Source of the DNA: Larix sibirica
Taxonomy: Eukaryota > Streptophyta > Pinopsida > Pinales > Pinaceae
Assembly (NCBI GenBank): GCA_004151065.3
Contig: NWUY0300069844.1
Coordinates: 1-12,146 of the forward strand
DNA: 12,146 nucleotides
Direction of reading: 5' to 3'
The notes under the pieces were generated by a model that worked only from the letters and a program-made list of their open reading frames with translations, did no database searches and was not told where the DNA came from. The translations under genes and the position numbers were made by a program. Positions 1 through 8,179 of this stretch are shown piece by piece; position 1 is the first letter of the stretch, and every line of letters begins with the position of its first letter.

Positions 1-46
1 TATTTATGCATTTGAATTATTATGCTATGAATGTATGAAAAACTAA

Positions 47-280
47 CAACCAAGCACAAAAGATGAGATGTTACAGATTATCAGTGATAATCCTCGTTTA
101 TTTGACTGGTCTTATAAAGAGGAACAAAAAGATTGTAAACAAGCTCATAAGTCTCATGACATTAATGAAAGTGTTATTGAAACCTTTAACCCCATGTGTA
201 AGGTTGAAGTGTCAAAGTATGAATATGATGAAGAGGATAAGTGGAAAGGAACTATAAATGATGAAGTTGATTTTCCATAA
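47..280 (+). pseudogene. Short acidic open frame, unrecognised
   Basis: An uninterrupted frame of about 77 codons runs from just after a TAA (44-46) to a TAA at 278-280, with possible ATGs at 63 (other frame) and 68. The product is hydrophilic, with motifs such as NPRLFDWSYKEEQKD near the start and KYEYDEEDKWKG near the end. No signal peptide, membrane segment or known domain is visible. After the stop, other frames keep protein-like stretches (for example RWINQGEIASMGG around 310-345), which fits a decayed longer gene with a frameshift. It could also be chance: the frame is only about 230 bp long. I do not recognise it and assign no function. Confidence 0.25.
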
Positions 281-645
281 ACACCATTGTAGAGTGAGAT
301 TCAAGATGGATAAATCAAGGGGAAATAGCTTCAATGGGAGGAACATCAAAGAGCTTAATTATTTTATTTTATTTTTAATAGAAACAAGAAGAGAAATTTG
401 TGTTATAAAAAGGAGAGATTATAGACGCCCCTAGGGAAGCATAACATCAGTAGTGTCTTAATAAGGTCCAAAACTAGAGATTTAGAACAAAACATAGCTA
501 CAAATGCCTCCATCAGTTCATGGATTTTACATCTTTTAACAAAGTTGGTTCTGTTGCTTCTAACAGTATAAAATATGATAAACTGGTTTCCTATCAAAAT
601 GCAAAAAAAATCTATATCTTAAGCAAAAAATAAAAATAAAAGACT
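281..645. other. AT-rich spacer, possible 3' flank of the minus-strand coiled-coil remnant
   Basis: No gene can be supported. On the minus strand this is the sequence directly downstream of the stop of the 646-1475 remnant. It begins with T-rich tracts (read on minus) and holds only a short open frame at 403-597 that resembles no known family. It may be the old 3' untranslated region of that remnant, which is inference from position alone. Confidence 0.4.
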
Positions 646-1475
646 TCATTCTTGAACATTAACATCGTCAAGTTCGGGATGCGAGACTGAAGCATAATCC
701 ATCGGGTTGGCCTCAACTTGATCCCCTCCTGGTTCACGGTTGAATGGGTATAGGCCATTGACATTTGTGTGAATTTCTTCAATAATTTCGTTTAGCTGAA
801 CAAATCTGCTCTCATCTCGCTTGGCATTGTTCAGGCTTTTCTTCTGCAACAAATGACGCAGCTCCACTACACATCTACGAAGCCTATCTAATTTGGATGT
901 CAGGTCCCTTTCCATTTCGGCCACTCACCTCTTCATCTCCTCGACCTCCCCAGTTCGGGATCTATACCCGGTCTTGGCATCCTCAATACGAGTTTCAAAG
1001 CACATCAAGTCCAGGCCGGTCTGTCTGGACTCTTCCGGACTCGCTTTGGAAACCTCATAGATAAACCTAGTCATCTTCTTCAGGTCTATTAAGTCCCCTT
1101 TAATACCACTAATTTCCTTCATGACATACTGTAAGCCTGGGTCCTCCTTCGGGTGGTACAACCTCACATCCTTCGGCACAAGTTAGAACCTATTTCCGCC
1201 ATATCAGAATCCTTCTGAGTCGATAGAAGCACTCTAATCGCAGAATTTCCAGAGCAATGCAGGTAGAAAAAGGACACTTGCATCTCTCTTATACCATCCG
1301 GCACCATGGATGACGGAGGGTCTTCCATTAACATCCAGGAAATATCGTACTCTTTGTCGACTTGCTCAGCATGAATGAAGAGAAGGAGAGTAAATGAAGG
1401 AGTATACAGACAAGACTCTCCAATGCCAGCTATAAATACACCTTTACCATTCATCTCGCCTCTACAATGCCGCTA
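646..1475 (-). pseudogene. Coiled-coil protein remnant, unrecognised; one nonsense codon and one frameshift
   Basis: On the minus strand one frame runs from about 1185 down to the stop at 646. It is broken only by a TGA at 925-927, inside the context EEMKR-stop-VAEMERD; a single change from TGG would give this. A second frame, 1475-1164, reads towards it and ends near 1170, where a 1-2 base shift would join the two (AEIGSNL then VPKDVRLYHPKED). Read together the remnant is about 270 codons. The N-terminal part has a hydrophobic stretch (TPSFTLLLFIHAEQVDKEYD). The middle (about 1180-950) is charged. The C-terminal part (about 960-760) has heptad-like Leu spacing (MERDLTSKLDRLRRCVVELR), suggesting a coiled coil. 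The tail is acidic. The segment is visibly richer in GC than its surroundings. I do not recognise the family. It lies about 140 bp downstream of the RNase H-like remnant on the same strand, so it may be part of the same mobile element or an unrelated gene. Confidence 0.55.
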
Positions 1476-1616
1476 TCAACATTGATCCTCCTGATTAGCA
1501 TTAAATGGGACATTGGAAAGCCCAACACCATTTGACGGTGGAAGGGGAGTCATTAAGGGAGAAATCCCCCTCCTTTAACCTTGATCCTAGGTTATCCATT
1601 CGATCAACCACCCCAT

Positions 1617-1925
1617 TTAAGCACCTTTTAACACGGTAGAAATTAATCTTTTAGAGTTTCTAGGAAACAAATTGGAAATTCGGTATTGGAAGCCATTTTT
1701 TTTTATTTTTTTCGTTCTTTGCCATACATTCATAGCATGAATAACAATCCGAGAATCTCCAAAGACCATGAAGTATTCAATATGAAGATCGGACATGCTT
1801 TCCATCCCTTGCGTCAATGCAACCCATTCAACATAATTGTTGGTGCGCTTGCCCAGTCCCCATGCGAAAGTTCTGATAATATTCCCACCAGGATCATAAA
1901 TGACCCCTCGCGCACCTGCCGCCCT
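1617..1925 (-). pseudogene. RNase H-like domain remnant (plant LINE-type, RVT_3-like), copy 1
   Basis: The minus-strand translation shows the order typical of the RNase H-like domain found at the C-terminus of plant non-LTR retrotransposon ORF2: GARGVIYDPGGN, then TFAWGLGKRTNNYVEWVAL, then FGDSRIVIHAM. The Glu of NNxVE and the Asp of GDSR, which are catalytic in the family, are present. The first catalytic Asp, normally in an FDG motif just upstream, is not seen: the matching position reads LSS, and homology stops there. The expected C-terminal HVxREN-type motif is absent; after HAM the frame turns into unrelated lysine-rich sequence and stops at 1617. No reverse transcriptase is visible upstream, so this is a 5'-truncated fragment. 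The RNase H-fold assignment is fairly sure; the LINE origin is inference. A Tat-type LTR element, which carries an extra archaeal-type RNase H, is the main alternative. Confidence 0.65.
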
Positions 1926-2023
1926 TGAACTTAATATTTTATTATGTTACACGAGATCTATCATTTAATTATGTTTTTTACTATAGAAATATTTTCCTCT
2001 CTTTGGTATTTACCTTTGGTTGA

Positions 2024-2617
2024 AAAAAATTAAACAAAGATGGTATAAGCAAGGATACTAATGATGTTTTTGAGATCATCACGGTTCTTCTCCTTCATAT
2101 ACTTATGAATATAATTGAGTGCAAGACGATCATGGGGGTTTCTGTCAACCTATGCACTTTCAAGATGATGCATCATGGCAATGATCCCAAGTATGATATT
2201 AATGACGATTATGAGTATATATTAGAGCTTGAGTTAATAAATATCTCCAACATCTTCCCTAACCTTCAAAGTCATCATGATAAATTATTCTCAGTGTGAG
2301 GAACAATTTCATTACATGAAAAAGACACAAGTTCTTCCTATACTTTAGAAAAGTCACTACATGGGGAATATTGTGGTCATGTAGAGCACAATGATAAAGA
2401 AAAGGGTCGTAAGGAGGAGCATAGACTTCACCATTGTGATGATGTTTTGTGCCTTGATGATGATCATGTATATGATACATACTAAAGGATTCATGAGGAA
2501 GATGAGAGATTGGAATTTTATCTGTTAACTATTTTCAACAATGGTCCTAGATTTCATATGCATAACTATCATGGTTTGAACACTATCCATGTCTTTGAAT
2601 ATCAACAGCAACAATAA
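2024..2617 (+). pseudogene. Acidic, His-rich protein remnant, unrecognised
   Basis: A single plus-strand frame runs for 198 codons from just after a TGA (2021-2023) to a TAA at 2615-2617. It has only two internal stops: TGA at 2297-2299 and TAA at 2483-2485. In DNA this AT-rich a random frame of that length would hold many more, so this looks like a once-coding sequence. The predicted protein is rich in Asp, Glu and His (for example DPKYDINDDYEYILELEL, HRLHHCDDVLCLDDDHVYD) and ends with a Gln run after NYHGLNTIHVFEYQ. Just before the ATG at 2105 there is a hydrophobic stretch (FEIITVLLLHILM). No domain is recognised. It is on the opposite strand from the neighbouring RNase H-like and coiled-coil remnants, so it probably has another origin. 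A transposon accessory or gag-like protein is possible but unproven. Confidence 0.45.
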
Positions 2618-2985
2618 CAAAGTGTTATGTACCTAATCAGAAAAATAGGAAATTTAGAACATAAATAATATAATATAAAAAGACTTTAGAGCAAAATGTT
2701 ATAATTTTTTATTTTTTATTTTTGACTAAAACAAGTAAGGGTTTTTATATTTTTATAGTAAAAAAGGAAAAAGGGAGGAAATAGGCCCTCAATTGTTCAT
2801 TGCATTGCCAAAATTGGCCCGTGGATTGAGAATCAAAATTCAGACTATTATTTACTGTCCAGTTCTGAAAAACATTTAATTGAGGACCTATTCTAAGACT
2901 CCTAAACTTATAGCTATAAATTCTAACATACTATTGCTTCATAAAAACACACTTAATCATTAACCTAGGGGGCTTGGCTCTCGTT
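2618..2985. other. AT-rich spacer with a small foldback
   Basis: No coding frame can be supported. The first part (about 2690-2765) is dominated by A and T runs. The rest contains the inverted repeat listed at 2780-2892 and the sequence just downstream, on the minus strand, of the stop of the 2986-3753 remnant. Confidence 0.5.
2780..2892. repeat. 113-bp foldback with 15-bp inverted ends
   Basis: The left arm aataggccctcaatt (2780-2794) and the right arm aattgaggacctatt (2878-2892) are inverted complements with one mismatch (C against T in the sixth to seventh position of the arm). They flank an 83-base centre. The centre also carries family-like wording (ccaaaattggcccgtgg). Size and arms fit a miniature inverted-repeat or foldback element. 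No clear target duplication was found next to the arms, so this is a tentative call. Confidence 0.4.
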
Positions 2986-3753
2986 CTAGCAATTTAAAGT
3001 TTGAGAAGTGGAACCTTTAGCAGGTTCTCCTTCATTTAACTTCTTCTGCACTCCGACCAGGGTCATTTCCAGTTGCGCAACAGAATCCTCTAGTTTTGAA
3101 TTTCGAGTCTACTGCAGTTCCAGCTCTGCACTCAGGATTGCAAACTAGTATTGGAATCCCCACGCTTCACCAGATGCTCCTCTTCCTCAACCTCTTTCCA
3201 TCGCTCCATATTTGTGTTAAATGCCCACATGTCCTACCGGAGGTGATGAAGTTTCCTCTTCAAATGTCTATGATTCTCTTTAATACGTCCAATGAATGAG
3301 AGACATAATAATCTTCATCCTCTCTCCAATCGTCAATCTCCATGTTCTTCACCCTCCTTTGCTCTGAATTTCTTTCCTTCGGCTCCTTGCTCAGCTACCA
3401 GACTGCACCATTCAACCAAATTTTCTCAGGGTAATTGGGAGCTCCCGTCACCTTCCATTTCGTTTCTCTGGAAGCAAGATTCCTGAACTCGCCCCAAATT
3501 ATCCCGTTCTTCTTGCTTTACCATAATTTAGGATCAGCCTCCCACCTTGTGGCATAATTGCTACTTGAGATTGGGGAGCGTGGGAAAATAACGCCAGAAC
3601 TACTCCAGACAAAACATGTACGTGCTTCCAGGAATCATATTGCTCACATGGTTCAGCTCATTCCACCTCTCGTTGTCATTTATTTCCCAACTGATGAAGG
3701 CTCTCCTTTTTCCACCTTTCTCCTTTCATTGTCCTATCTTAACGTTAGCCAGA
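2986..3753 (-). pseudogene. Basic/Trp-rich protein remnant with C-terminal coiled coil, unrecognised
   Basis: Minus-strand frames form a relay of protein-like segments. From 3753 to about 3570: MHLANVKIGQ, then a basic patch, then SWEINDNERWNELNHVSNM. After a frameshift, about 3620-3271: YATRWEADPKLW, ASRETKWKVTGAPNYPEKI, LSKEPKERNSEQRRVKNME and DDWREDEDYYVSHSL, broken by stops near 3528 and 3397. After another shift, about 3275-3130: a charged helix (DMWAFNTNMERWKEVEEEE). After a last shift: a heptad-like stretch (SKLEDSVAQLEMTLVGVQKK) ending at the stop at 2986-2988. Together this is about 250 residues with a basic, Trp-rich front and a coiled-coil end. The family is not recognised; a gag-like or ORF1-like RNA-binding protein would fit the composition but is only inference. 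It lies downstream of the second RNase H-like remnant on the same strand, as at 646-1475. Confidence 0.45.
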
Positions 3754-4020
3754 TGCATACCCTTTTTTTTTTTTAACCATGGGAACAGCAACCTCCCAAG
3801 GGTATATCCAACAGCTTGCAAGCCAGATATACCCTTCCTTGGTAGCTCATTGGAATGAACCTTTTGGATCGTGCCCCTTCACTTGTGGTCACCTTCCCTT
3901 CTCATGTGACCTGAGTCTGGCGAAGCGTGGGTCTTCTGCACACTACTTTGTATCCCTATATTTGCCTTGTTAGAGAATAATTTCTTGTTTGTCACTACCA
4001 TCAAGCAAGTGTAGTGTTCC

Positions 4021-4379
4021 TTAAAGAAAACCCGCAGCCATATTGGCCAAGTGATTAGCCTCCTTGTTATTCTCCCGCGGAACATGTTAAAATTGATAAT
4101 TTCCCAGGTGATTTAGGATATTCTTTGTTCGATCAGATGTTTTCGACCGACTAAGAGAAACAAGAGGATCATTGGAGGTGAAGTCTTGGATCAAAATCCG
4201 AGAGTCTCTGATGATTATGGCCTCTAAAACCCCAACATTGACCAACAACTTGGTTCCTTGGTATAATGCAAGAATCTCTACCATGTTGTTAGAGGACCTT
4301 CCAAAACCCAAGCAATTTTTTCCTTTGGATTTCCTATGGGATCATACACGACCCCTCCCCCGTGTTTACCACCCCTTAG
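4021..4379 (-). pseudogene. RNase H-like domain remnant (plant LINE-type, RVT_3-like), copy 2
   Basis: The minus strand reads LRGGKHGGGVVYDPIGN, then after a one-base shift near 4310 GFGRSSNNMVEILALYQG, then IIIRDSRILIQDF, and finally, past an in-frame TAA at 4087-4089, HVPRENNKEANHLANMAAG, ending at a TAA (4021-4023). This is the full order of a plant RNase H-like domain: glycine-rich first strand, NNxxE with the catalytic Glu, DSR with the catalytic Asp, and the closing HVxREN...AN motif. The first strand with its catalytic Asp is missing because the chromovirus LTR begins exactly where it should lie. The GDS found in relatives has become RDS here. It resembles copy 1 (1617-1925) in the YDP, SNN/TNN-VE and DSR blocks but is clearly diverged. 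The RNase H fold is well supported; the parent element type is inferred. Confidence 0.7.
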
Positions 4380-4785
4380 TGAAAGGGCATAATTAATACA
4401 ACAATAAACAAGTGTAAATAACCAAATACCACAATAGCAATACCGTAAAGCAATGTTTGATTTCCTTTTCGAGGGGCAACCTCCAGATGAGTAGATATCC
4501 AAATACAATATACTTCACAAGACATTTCATTCCATAACTTCTACTTCTTTATATAGTTCTATCTAACCTCATAGGTACATTCTAGAGAAACAACTTTCTA
4601 TTAGGTGGAACCTTCTAGATACTTCCTAGAGAAGGAATATTCTAGTAGTTGGAACATTTTAGTAAGCCTTCTTACAATTATTTCTTTTTATACTATATCT
4701 ACTTTATGGATCTTATTTAATAGAGATCACCTCAATACATAGCATCTTATATATATACTTAAGGGGTTAGGATAGGACCCTAACA
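4380..4785 (-). repeat. 3' LTR of the chromovirus
   Basis: Read on the minus strand it starts TGTTAGGGTCC at 4785 and is homologous to 10041-10438. The inner part matches strongly around 4500-4560, including a TATA-like ctttatatag at 4547-4556. The other edge is set at 4380 because the plus-strand words tgaaag and cataatta are shared with the right LTR from 10041 on. Homology is weak from 4380 to 4412, so 4413 is an alternative edge. It carries about 16-20 bases near 4580 that the 5' LTR lacks. Confidence 0.85.
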
Positions 4786-4802
4786 TGCCATCCCCCTTTG
4801 AA
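4786..4802 (-). promoter_or_regulatory. Polypurine tract
   Basis: The minus strand reads CAAAGGGGGATGGCA directly before the 3' LTR start. A purine-rich tract in this position primes plus-strand DNA synthesis in LTR retrotransposons. It sits 5 bases from the LTR TG and fixes the element's orientation as minus. Confidence 0.75.
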
Positions 4803-4815
4803 AGCAACATTGTTC

Positions 4816-4986
4816 TCAAGGTTGAATATAGGGAAATGGTTGGAAAAAGGTGGATGGTTCCCATGTATGATATTCAAACGACATATCCTTAAACTAGACT
4901 AGAAATTCTTGGCTAGTGCACAAACATAGGCAATGCTCTCTGGTGGCCACAACTACCTCTAGCTGGAACCAAATGGATCCTTCTTC
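4816..4986 (-). pseudogene. Chromodomain at the integrase C-terminus
   Basis: The minus frame starting at the GAA at 4984-4986 reads EEGSIWFQLEVVVATREH and later FKDMSFEYHTWEPSTFF, closing at a TGA (4816-4818). The pattern (E-V-V-x-x-R ... W/F-K-x-x-x-x-E-x-x-T-W-E-P) is that of retrotransposon chromodomains. These are thought to steer integration to particular chromatin marks. An in-frame TAG interrupts the middle, and the first aromatic block is eroded. The domain follows the integrase remnant and ends just before the polypurine tract, the expected place. Confidence 0.6.
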
Positions 4987-6110
4987 ATTAAGTTATGGTA
5001 ATGTGGTTTGAAATCATCAATTTTTCCCCACAACCTTCTTCATATAGGACACATGAATCACTGGGTCGATCGTGGACTAGATTGGAAGGGAAAATTTCAA
5101 GCCACTTATCCAATGCATTGTACAATATGATATGGTCCATAAAATTTGGATTTGAGATGAAGAAACAACATATCCCCTTTTGCAAAGGAACATTATGATC
5201 GATGTTGGTCTTCTTGTTGCTTCATGTGATTTTGAACCATAGTCAAGTTGTACTTAAGTGTGGAGAATGGCTTCTCAATAGTTAAGCAAACTATCCACAG
5301 TGTGCACTTTAGAGGTACTTGTTAAGTTTTAATCCATTGAAGGTGGTTGTTGGCCATATACTACTTCATCTAGGGTCATTTTGGTAGCATTTTTATAAGT
5401 GGTATTATACCACCATTCAACAAGAGGTAACCAATATTGTGCCCATGAGTATTGCTTTTCTAATGTAAAACATCTCAAATAGGTTTTGAGACACTTGTTG
5501 ATCACTTCTGTCTAGCCATCCATTTGGGGATGATAAGTTGTGCTCATTTTCAACTGGGTTCCCTATAGTGTCAACAACTCTTGCCAAAATTTGATATTGG
5601 ATGTTGGATCCCTATCAGACACAATTGAGGTCGACATGCCGCCGTGGCTTAAAAATATGATCCCAAAAAATTGGACAACATTTGTTAGTGTAAAGGTGGA
5701 TTGGAGGGCACATAAGTAAGCATATTTGGAAATTCATTCAATCACCACCTTGATAATTGATTTGTTTCCTAATTTTGGAAGACTGGCAATAAAACCCATG
5801 GACATGTATGCCCAAATAGTCCTTGGTATTGGAAATGGTTGCAATGCTCATGGGGTCTTCACTGTATCACCCTTGTTTCCTTGACAAGTGTCACATTCAA
5901 TTACATAAGTGTAGATGTCCTTGTTCATTCCATTCCAAAATAAATATCCCCTAATGCATTCATAACTTTTATGAAATCTTGAATGACCTACCATAGGAAA
6001 TGAATGCAATTGTTCTAATATCTTTTGTTTTAAAGTTGAATTTGGTAATAGAAAAATGAAATCTTTATACTTCAATATATCTCGTTACCAAGTGTAGCCA
6101 TTGGGAGGAT
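4987..6110 (-). pseudogene. Integrase remnant (H2C2 zinc domain plus catalytic core)
   Basis: The zinc-binding part lies at 5848-6075 and keeps all four ligands: His in EQLHSFP, His in MVGHSRF, and the two Cys in ECDTCQGNKG. The core follows at about 5840-5200: SMGFIASLPKLGNKS, SIVSDRDPTSNIKFWQEL, STTYHPQMDG, TEVINKCLKTYLRCF and WWYNTTYKNATKMT. Of the D-D-E triad, the second Asp (SDRD) and the Glu (TEV) remain. The first, expected in SMDF, is Gly (codon at 5794-5796). Stops occur at several sites, for example between DG and TEV and after QGNKGDTVKTP. The C-terminal part (SKFYGPYHIVQ, PVIHVSYMKKVVGKN) spans about 5150-5010 across frameshifts. Integrase inserts the element's DNA copy; this copy is dead. 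Confidence 0.85.
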
Positions 6111-6234
6111 TGGGGTCTTCTTGAAGACTTTTGATGAGATGAGACACCCTATCATTGGTAAGCCACTCATGTTATGCTTCTACTAATCACTCTGGTATTG
6201 GAAAAAATGATGCAAATAGAGACACGTCTTCCTC

Positions 6235-6680
6235 ATATTTCGTTAACAATGCATCTGCAAAAAAAATGTATTTTCCCTTTTTATAAATGATCATATAATC
6301 ATACCCAATAATTTTATTGACCTGCTTGTTGTGTGTTAGGGAGGACGAGTCATGACCCATGTTCCAAAAAATACCTCAAACTATTATGACTTGTCTTGAT
6401 CTAGAAGTGCCTTCCGATGAGATATGACTACCAAGTATCGATTATGTGAAGGATGGACATCATCACTTTCTCATAGGTAGACTTTCCCATATTTTTGTCC
6501 CACAACTATTTACTGGTGAAAGCTAAGGGTCATCCTTTTTGCCTCAAGACTACACCAATACCTCTACTTGAAACATCACATTCCAAGATAAATGTCTTAG
6601 TAAAATCAAGCACTACTAAAACTGGTGTGGTACACATGGCCTCTTTCAAGCTAAAAGGAATTCTTGACTACATTGTTCCA
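6235..6680 (-). pseudogene. RNase H domain of the chromovirus polyprotein
   Basis: The minus strand reads FKLKEAMCTTPVLV, DFTKTFILECDVSSRGIG, KSTYEKVMMSILHIIDTW and YLIGRHF, then a Lys/Gly-rich stretch leading to an ADAL-like end near 6250. In Ty3/gypsy elements this domain degrades the RNA of the RNA-DNA hybrid. The catalytic Asp of ECD (codon 6575-6577) and the Glu of TYEK (codon 6470-6472) survive. Stops fall after RQKG, after FTSK and after DTW, and the region after RHF is shifted. About 120 bases of spacer (6110-6235) with recognisable linker sequence (TNDRVSHLIKSLQEDPN) joins it to the integrase. Confidence 0.85.
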
Positions 6681-6689
6681 TACCAAAGG

Positions 6690-7420
6690 CATTCTTCTTG
6701 AAACAGGCCGTTAAGGGGAAAATAATTCTCCCATAGTCCTTCACAAACTTTTTGTAGTTGCTAGTAAGTCCTAAAAACCCATGTAAGCTAGACTTCATGG
6801 TTTTTGGGCATGGCCAATCTTACATAGCCTCAATTTTATTGGGGTCCACTCACACCCCATCCTAATTGACAATGTGACCCAAGTATTCTGCCTTTGAATC
6901 CCAAAAAGCACATTTGGAATGCTTAAAGAACAAATGGTGGTCTCGAAGGACTTGCAAATCTCTATCCATGTGTTTTACATGGAAATCTTAGCTTTTGTTG
7001 TAAATCAGGATATCATCAAAGAAGACAAGCACAAAATCACAAAGGAATGGTTGAAAGATCTTATCATGAGGCTATAAAATGTATAAGGGCATTGAAAACT
7101 CTAAATGGAATTACTAAGAACTCATAATGGTCTTCATGTGTGCGGAAAGAAATATTTGAAATGTCTATTTATTTTATCCAAATTTGATGGTACCCTGAAC
7201 AGAGGTCAAGTTTAGTGAAGAATTTGCATCATGGAGCTCATTCAAGAGACCATTAATAATCGTGATGGGAATTTTTTCTTTGATAATCAATTTATTGTGA
7301 GCATAGAAATCGAAAGACATTGCGCCAATTGCCTTATTTCTTCAATACCATGACCATTGGTGATGAATAAAGACTAGTACAGGGATGAATGATATCAAAC
7401 TCTAATAGTTCTCAATTTCA
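6690..7420 (-). pseudogene. Reverse transcriptase domain of the chromovirus
   Basis: Key blocks on the minus strand, in order: NKLIIKEKIPITIINGLLNE, FTKLDLCSGYHQIW (7184-7213 for KLDLCSGYHQ, containing the first catalytic Asp), FRTHEDHYEFLVIPFRVFNA, QPFLCDFVLVFFDDILIY (FFDDIL at 7006-7023, the Y/FxDD active site), KCAFWDSKAEYLGHIV, and FLGLTSNYKKFVKDYG. All three catalytic aspartates are therefore present, but the frame shifts just before FTKLD and again between FNA and QPFL, and there are stops (for example after NKS in ILIYNKS). The length and block order match a Ty3/gypsy reverse transcriptase. Confidence 0.9.
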
Positions 7421-8089
7421 TTCTTATAGGAAAACAAGTTCCTATAAGGATGAAAATTTGGGGGTTGAATACTGGGAAGCAAGGGAATACTAGGATCATG
7501 CTCACAACACAAGGGGGTTAAGCCATGGGGTGTGTCAAAGACTTGTTTATGTTTGGTTAAAACCAATTGCCAGTCCGAGGGTGAATTTTTGGGGTGGGGT
7601 TTTCCATAATGGCGTGAAATTGGGCAATGATGTTTGAGTGGCCTTTCTTCAAGAGGTTTTCCATATGGTGAGAGCTTATAATATATGGAGAGATCGATTG
7701 AAGACTTGAAGTAATTTGTGGGTATGTGTCCAACCATCTATAGTGAAACTCATGTGTAGCTCCTTAAAATCCATGGTGATCGAGCCCAAATTGCATAACC
7801 AATCTTCCCCAAGGAGAAAATCACAATCACCCATGTTGATGGAAAACATATGGGTCTTGGGTTGAAGTCACACATTTTCACAGTGTCCTCTACATTTCAT
7901 CATACCAACATTAACTATCATAATTTGAAAATTATAAATTGCACAAACATAACAATGGAGTTCTTCAGCCACACACCTATGAATAAAACTATGGGTGATG
8001 CCACTATCAACCAAAACAATCACCTTGCGATGCTTAATGTATCCACTTAGTTTCAGGTCTAAGGGCTGGAAAAGCATGGAGGAAATCAA
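7402..8089 (-). pseudogene. Aspartic protease and the linker to reverse transcriptase
   Basis: At 7868-8089 the minus frame reads IKHRKVIVLVDSGITHSFI. DSG (codons 8000-8008) is the retroviral aspartic-protease active site, which cuts the Gag-Pol polyprotein. After a TGA at 7868-7870 the same frame continues with THMFSINMGDCDFLLGEDWL, NLGSITMDFKELHMSF, which is the second half of the protease fold (LG-x-x-W-L). A frameshift near 7740 leads into the frame 7737-7402, which holds the linker typical before reverse transcriptase: LTKHKQVFDTPHGLTP, IPLLPSIQPPNFHPYR, NEIEN. Confidence 0.85.
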
Positions 8090-8179
8090 GGGTTCTTCCT
8101 AAGGTGCATCTAGGGTTGGTTCTTCATGCAAGGAAGGGGTTATCTATACACCTATAAGCTTAGGAGTCTCTTCCTCTAT

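Noticed and set aside
3763-3776. T run as a LINE poly(A) tail on the minus strand
   Set aside because: It is short, lies between two coding remnants and has no target duplication nearby, so a tail cannot be supported.
3095-3860. Overlapping plus-strand open frames over this stretch
   Set aside because: They are Ser/Pro/Leu-rich shadows of the minus-strand coiled-coil remnant; the minus strand has the consistent charged, heptad-like content.
4172-4396. Plus-strand 74-codon frame
   Set aside because: It is antisense to the RNase H-like remnant and shows no motif of its own.
4988-5198. Open frames on both strands as a separate gene
   Set aside because: The minus strand here is the frameshifted C-terminal part of the integrase (FYGPYHIVQ, VIHVSYMKKVVG in another frame).
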